Assembly (NCBI GenBank): GCA_963738325.1
Contig: CAVTWD010000009.1
Location: forward strand, 791,258 to 855,257
Source: CAVTWD01 sp963738325
GTDB taxonomy: Bacteria; Actinomycetota; Acidimicrobiia; Acidimicrobiales; Ilumatobacteraceae
Direction of reading: 5' to 3'
Length of the DNA stretch: 64,000 nucleotides
Part shown: positions 61,745 through 64,000 of the stretch, one piece after another
Layout of the letters: each line of letters starts with the position of its first letter
Numbering within the stretch: position 1 is the stretch's first letter
Position numbers and translations under genes: made by a program
The notes under the pieces: model-generated
What the model was told of the DNA's origin: nothing
The model's database searches: none
Seen by the model: the letters and a program-made list of their open reading frames with translations, nothing else

Positions 61745-62823
61745 ATGGTGTTCCAGGTGCTGGTGTTGGTCATCACGTGGCTGGCGGCGACGGGGTCTCG
61801 GTCGCCGCGGCGGGATTTTGAGGGGATGGAGCGTCGCCGCAAGCGGGCGGCGCGGATGTTCGAGCGGGGCACATCGCAGGCTGATGTGGCTCGGGAGTTG
61901 GCGGTGTCGCGCCAGTCGGTGAGCCGCTGGTACACCGACTGGCAGGCGGGCGGCACGAAGGCGTTGAAGGCGGCGGGGCGGGCGGGGCGCATGCCGCGGC
62001 TGACCACTGCGCAGCTGCGCCAGGTGGAGCGGCCGTTGCGTCAGGGGCCGCGGGCCTACGGGTTCGGCACCGATCTGTGGACTTTGGATCGGGTGGCGAC
62101 AGTGATCGAGGCCGAGACCGGGGTGCGCTACCACCCGGGCCACGTGTGGAAGCTGCTGCGAGACAGGCTGGGCTGGAGCCGTCAGCGCCCGGCCCGCCGG
62201 GCGGTCGAACGCGACGACGACGCGATCGCCCGCTGGGTCGCCACCGAGTGGCCTCGTATAAAAAGGGGGCCCGCAGACGCCGAGCCTGGATCGTCTTCCA
62301 AGACGAATCGGGGGTCTCGCTCCTCCCTCCGGTGAGAGCCACCTGGGCGCCACGCGGCCAGACGCCGGTGCTGCGCCACCGGTTCAACTGGAAGCGGCTG
62401 TCGATGTCGGCCGCCCTGGCCTACGCCCACGACCGGGCCGAGGCCCGCATCATCTTCCAGATCCGCCCCGGCGCCTACAACGACGACAGCCTCATCGAGT
62501 TCCTCCACGCCTTGCACGACGAGCTCGACGGCGCCAAGGTCACCGTGATCTGGGACGGACTGCCATCGCACCGCAGCCGCAAGATGCACGCCTTCATCGC
62601 CGCCCAGCGGCGCTGGCTGGTAGTCGAACGACTCCTCGGCTACGCCCCCGACCTCAACCCCGTCGAAGGGCTGTGGGGCAACGTCAAAGGCACCGAACTG
62701 GCCAACCTGTGCGCCGACAGCATCGACGAGCCCGCTCGGGCCGCCCACGCCGGCATCGACCGAGTACGCGCCGACACCCACCTGGCGTTCGCCTTCCTCC
62801 GTCACTGCGGCCTCTCACTGTGA
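61745..62823 (+). CDS. IS630-family transposase, two frames joined by likely -1 frameshift
   Basis: First frame (61745-62333): HTH domains RAARMFERGTSQADVARELA, VSRQSVSRWYTDWQAGG and YHPGHVWKLLRDRLGWSRQR. Second frame: WIVFQDESGVSLLPPVRATW (first Asp), VTVIWDGLPSHRSRKMHAFI (second Asp) and LLGYAPDLNPVEGLWGNVKG (Glu), ending at 62823. The frames overlap at A_AAA_AGG (62260-62266) followed by GGG and GC-rich sequence, a -1 slippery arrangement. So the gene may be intact and expressed by programmed frameshifting. Confidence 0.85.
62260..62269 (+). promoter_or_regulatory. Candidate -1 frameshift signal A_AAA_AGG
   Basis: In the first frame the codons are ATA-AAA-AGG; slipping back one base gives AAA-AAG-GGG and enters the frame carrying the DDE domain. 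Confidence 0.5.
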
Positions 62824-63035
62824 CCACACTGTCACTGTAATATGCGAACCTCTTTAAGCCGTCGGCGCGGCGCACGTCAGACTGCCACCAAACGCCGGGT
62901 GTGCGCGCCGCTTGACCGCGACCTCCAGGTGAACCGTCGGTCGTCGTCGTGCGATGAGATTGGCTGCGCGCAACCGTCCAACTGATCGTGACTGTCCGCT
63001 AAGGGTGCCGGGGCTGCAGCAGGAGGATGTGCACC

Positions 63036-63857
63036 ATGAACTCGATGGCACGCCGGATGTTCGAGCTCGTCGAGCCGATCGGTGTCATCCCCTACTCAGC
63101 CGACGAACCCAACGAAGCGATGTTCGCCCTCGGGTTCACCAACTACTGGGACACCTACTTCGCCGGACGGGCGGCGCCCCTGGGCCTCGCCACAGCGGAG
63201 GTGGTGGACGCGCTCTTCTACAATTTCGCTCCCGGTGAGGTGGCCCGACACATTCCGAAGGTGTGGCGCACCACCACACCCGAAGCGGCGATCGCCGCTC
63301 GCCAGGCGGGCTGCGTGAAGGCGTTGCGGCGGATCCTCGGCGATCGCGTCGACTCTCCCGGCTTCGCCCGCGCCGCTGAACTGTTGACCAAGGCCGCGAC
63401 CAGCGCACCGTTCGAGGGCCGGCCGATGTACGCCGCGCTGCGCGCGATCCCGATCCCCGAAGACGTGGTGGCCCGCCTCTTCCATGCCGCCTCCTTGCTG
63501 CGCGAGCACCGTGGCGACGGACACATCGCAGCCCTCATGATCGAGGGTGTCGGCGGCCTCGAGGCTCACGTCCTGTTCGCCCTCGACCTGGGCATGCCCG
63601 CGGAGAAGTTCGGACGCATCCACCACCTCCCGGCAGCGCAGCTCGCCGCCGTAATCGACGGGATGCGCGATCGCGGCCTGATCGGCGATGACGGTTGGCT
63701 CAGCGAACAGGGTCGCGCCGTCAAACAGCGGGTCGAGGGGGTCACCGACGACCTCGCGGCGAAGCCCTACGAAAGCCTCGAGCCGGGCGAGCTCGACGAG
63801 CTCACGGCCGCGCTCGAGCCGCTCGCCGCGCTGCTACTCGCCGACCAGGACTGGTAG
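63036..63857 (+). CDS. SCO6745-family protein
   Basis: 273 aa. ATG 63036 is preferred because AGGAGG (63021-63026) lies 9 bp upstream; ATG 63027 abuts it. Mostly helical: ARRMFELVEPIGVIPYSADE, FTNYWDTYFAGRAAPLGLAT, VVDALFYNFAPGEVARHIPK, and a C-terminal winged-helix-like part (LPAAQLAAVIDGMRDRGLIG, WLSEQGRAVKQRVEGVTDDL). This layout matches the actinobacterial SCO6745 family, whose function is not known. Confidence 0.75.
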   Translation: MNSMARRMFELVEPIGVIPYSADEPNEAMFALGFTNYWDTYFAGRAAPLGLATAEVVDALFYNFAPGEVARHIPKVWRTTTPEAAIAARQAGCVKALRRILGDRVDSPGFARAAELLTKAATSAPFEGRPMYAALRAIPIPEDVVARLFHAASLLREHRGDGHIAALMIEGVGGLEAHVLFALDLGMPAEKFGRIHHLPAAQLAAVIDGMRDRGLIGDDGWLSEQGRAVKQRVEGVTDDLAAKPYESLEPGELDELTAALEPLAALLLADQDW

Positions 63858-64000
63858 ACGCAGCAGCGACAGTTCTGTTCGCGACATTGTCTAGAGGGCT
63901 CTCGCCCAGGCGATGATTGTCCATGGGGCGACCGCCCCGAAACGCCGGATGCGTGACGCAAAACAAAGCCGGCGCCCCCGAGTCGCGGCCACGCTCTGTC

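Larger units (their letters stand above)
61700..62854 (+). mobile_element. IS630-family insertion sequence
   Basis: The imperfect ends AAAGAGGTTCGC (61700 on) and GCGAACCTCTT (ending 62854) are inverted repeats, flanked by TA on each side (61698-61699, 62855-62856), the usual IS630 target dinucleotide. Inside is one transposase in two overlapping frames. It lies 80 bp upstream of the SIR2-like gene. Confidence 0.8.

Noticed and set aside
40505..64000. attR copy of the tRNA-Lys 3' end
   Set aside because: Looked for TTCGAGACCCAGGCGGCCC downstream and found no second copy by eye.
1..64000. CRISPR array
   Set aside because: No regularly spaced short repeats and no cas genes; the only tandem repeat seen is two units at 38,254.

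Overview
The window is high-GC actinobacterial DNA, most likely chromosomal and from an Acidimicrobiia-like lineage. The evidence is a mycothiol glycosyltransferase (mshA), a rex-hemACD locus, two deazaflavin (F420)-type nitroreductases and an F420/LLM oxidoreductase, an RsiG-type c-di-GMP anti-sigma protein, and many promoters where a TANNNT box lies 6-8 nt upstream of an ATG/GTG (leaderless transcripts). The lineage is inferred from gene content; no rRNA is present.

Layout. 1-3.6 kb: end of an ECF sigma gene with its VOC partner, rsiG, an XRE regulator, mshA and a YbjN gene. 3.7-12.7 kb: proC, a candidate structured RNA, a SAM hydroxide adenosyltransferase, an amino-acid permease, a PP2C phosphatase, an apparent Ser/Thr kinase-glutamine synthetase fusion, an acyl-CoA ligase and small membrane proteins. 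12.7-18 kb: rex (with a probable Rex operator), hemA, hemC, an M20 hydrolase and hemD. 18-26.7 kb: a CHASE-PAS-PAS-GGDEF-EAL protein, a PemK/MazF-type toxin, a patatin, dispersed palindromic repeats and a truncated LuxR regulator. 26.7-33.6 kb: a catabolic block (carbamoyl-amino-acid hydrolases, XdhD-like molybdenum hydroxylase, SsnA-like aminohydrolase, LLM oxidoreductase) whose reading frames are broken about every 100 bp, as expected of a low-quality consensus. 33.6-40.5 kb: L,D-transpeptidase, GH63-like glycosidase, secreted propeller, TIGR03085 protein and Rieske oxygenase.

40.5-64 kb is accessory. A tRNA-Lys(UUU) is followed by a tyrosine integrase, an excisionase-like HTH protein and a MobF relaxase-helicase, i.e. 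a tRNA-inserted mobilizable element. Beyond it are a CPBP-like membrane protein, a deazaflavin oxidoreductase, a VOC protein, a SelW/Rdx-family gene whose CxxC motif is CxxU through an in-frame TGA (probable selenoprotein), an MTHFR homologue, a XerC/D-type recombinase split by a 2.3-kb IS with 20-bp inverted repeats, a serine hydrolase, a SIR2-like protein and an IS630-family element with a likely programmed -1 frameshift.

Main points for follow-up: the Sec-containing SelW candidate (with the nearby XdhD/SsnA genes it hints at selenium use); the dual-motif RsiG; the kinase-glutamine synthetase fusion, which may be natural or an assembly deletion; a 160-bp terminal-inverted-repeat element in two copies with a compensatory base change in its central hairpin; and the candidate RNA upstream of the SAM hydrolase. 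Many frameshifts look like sequencing errors, so frameshifted genes are reported as genes unless they are truncated or interrupted.
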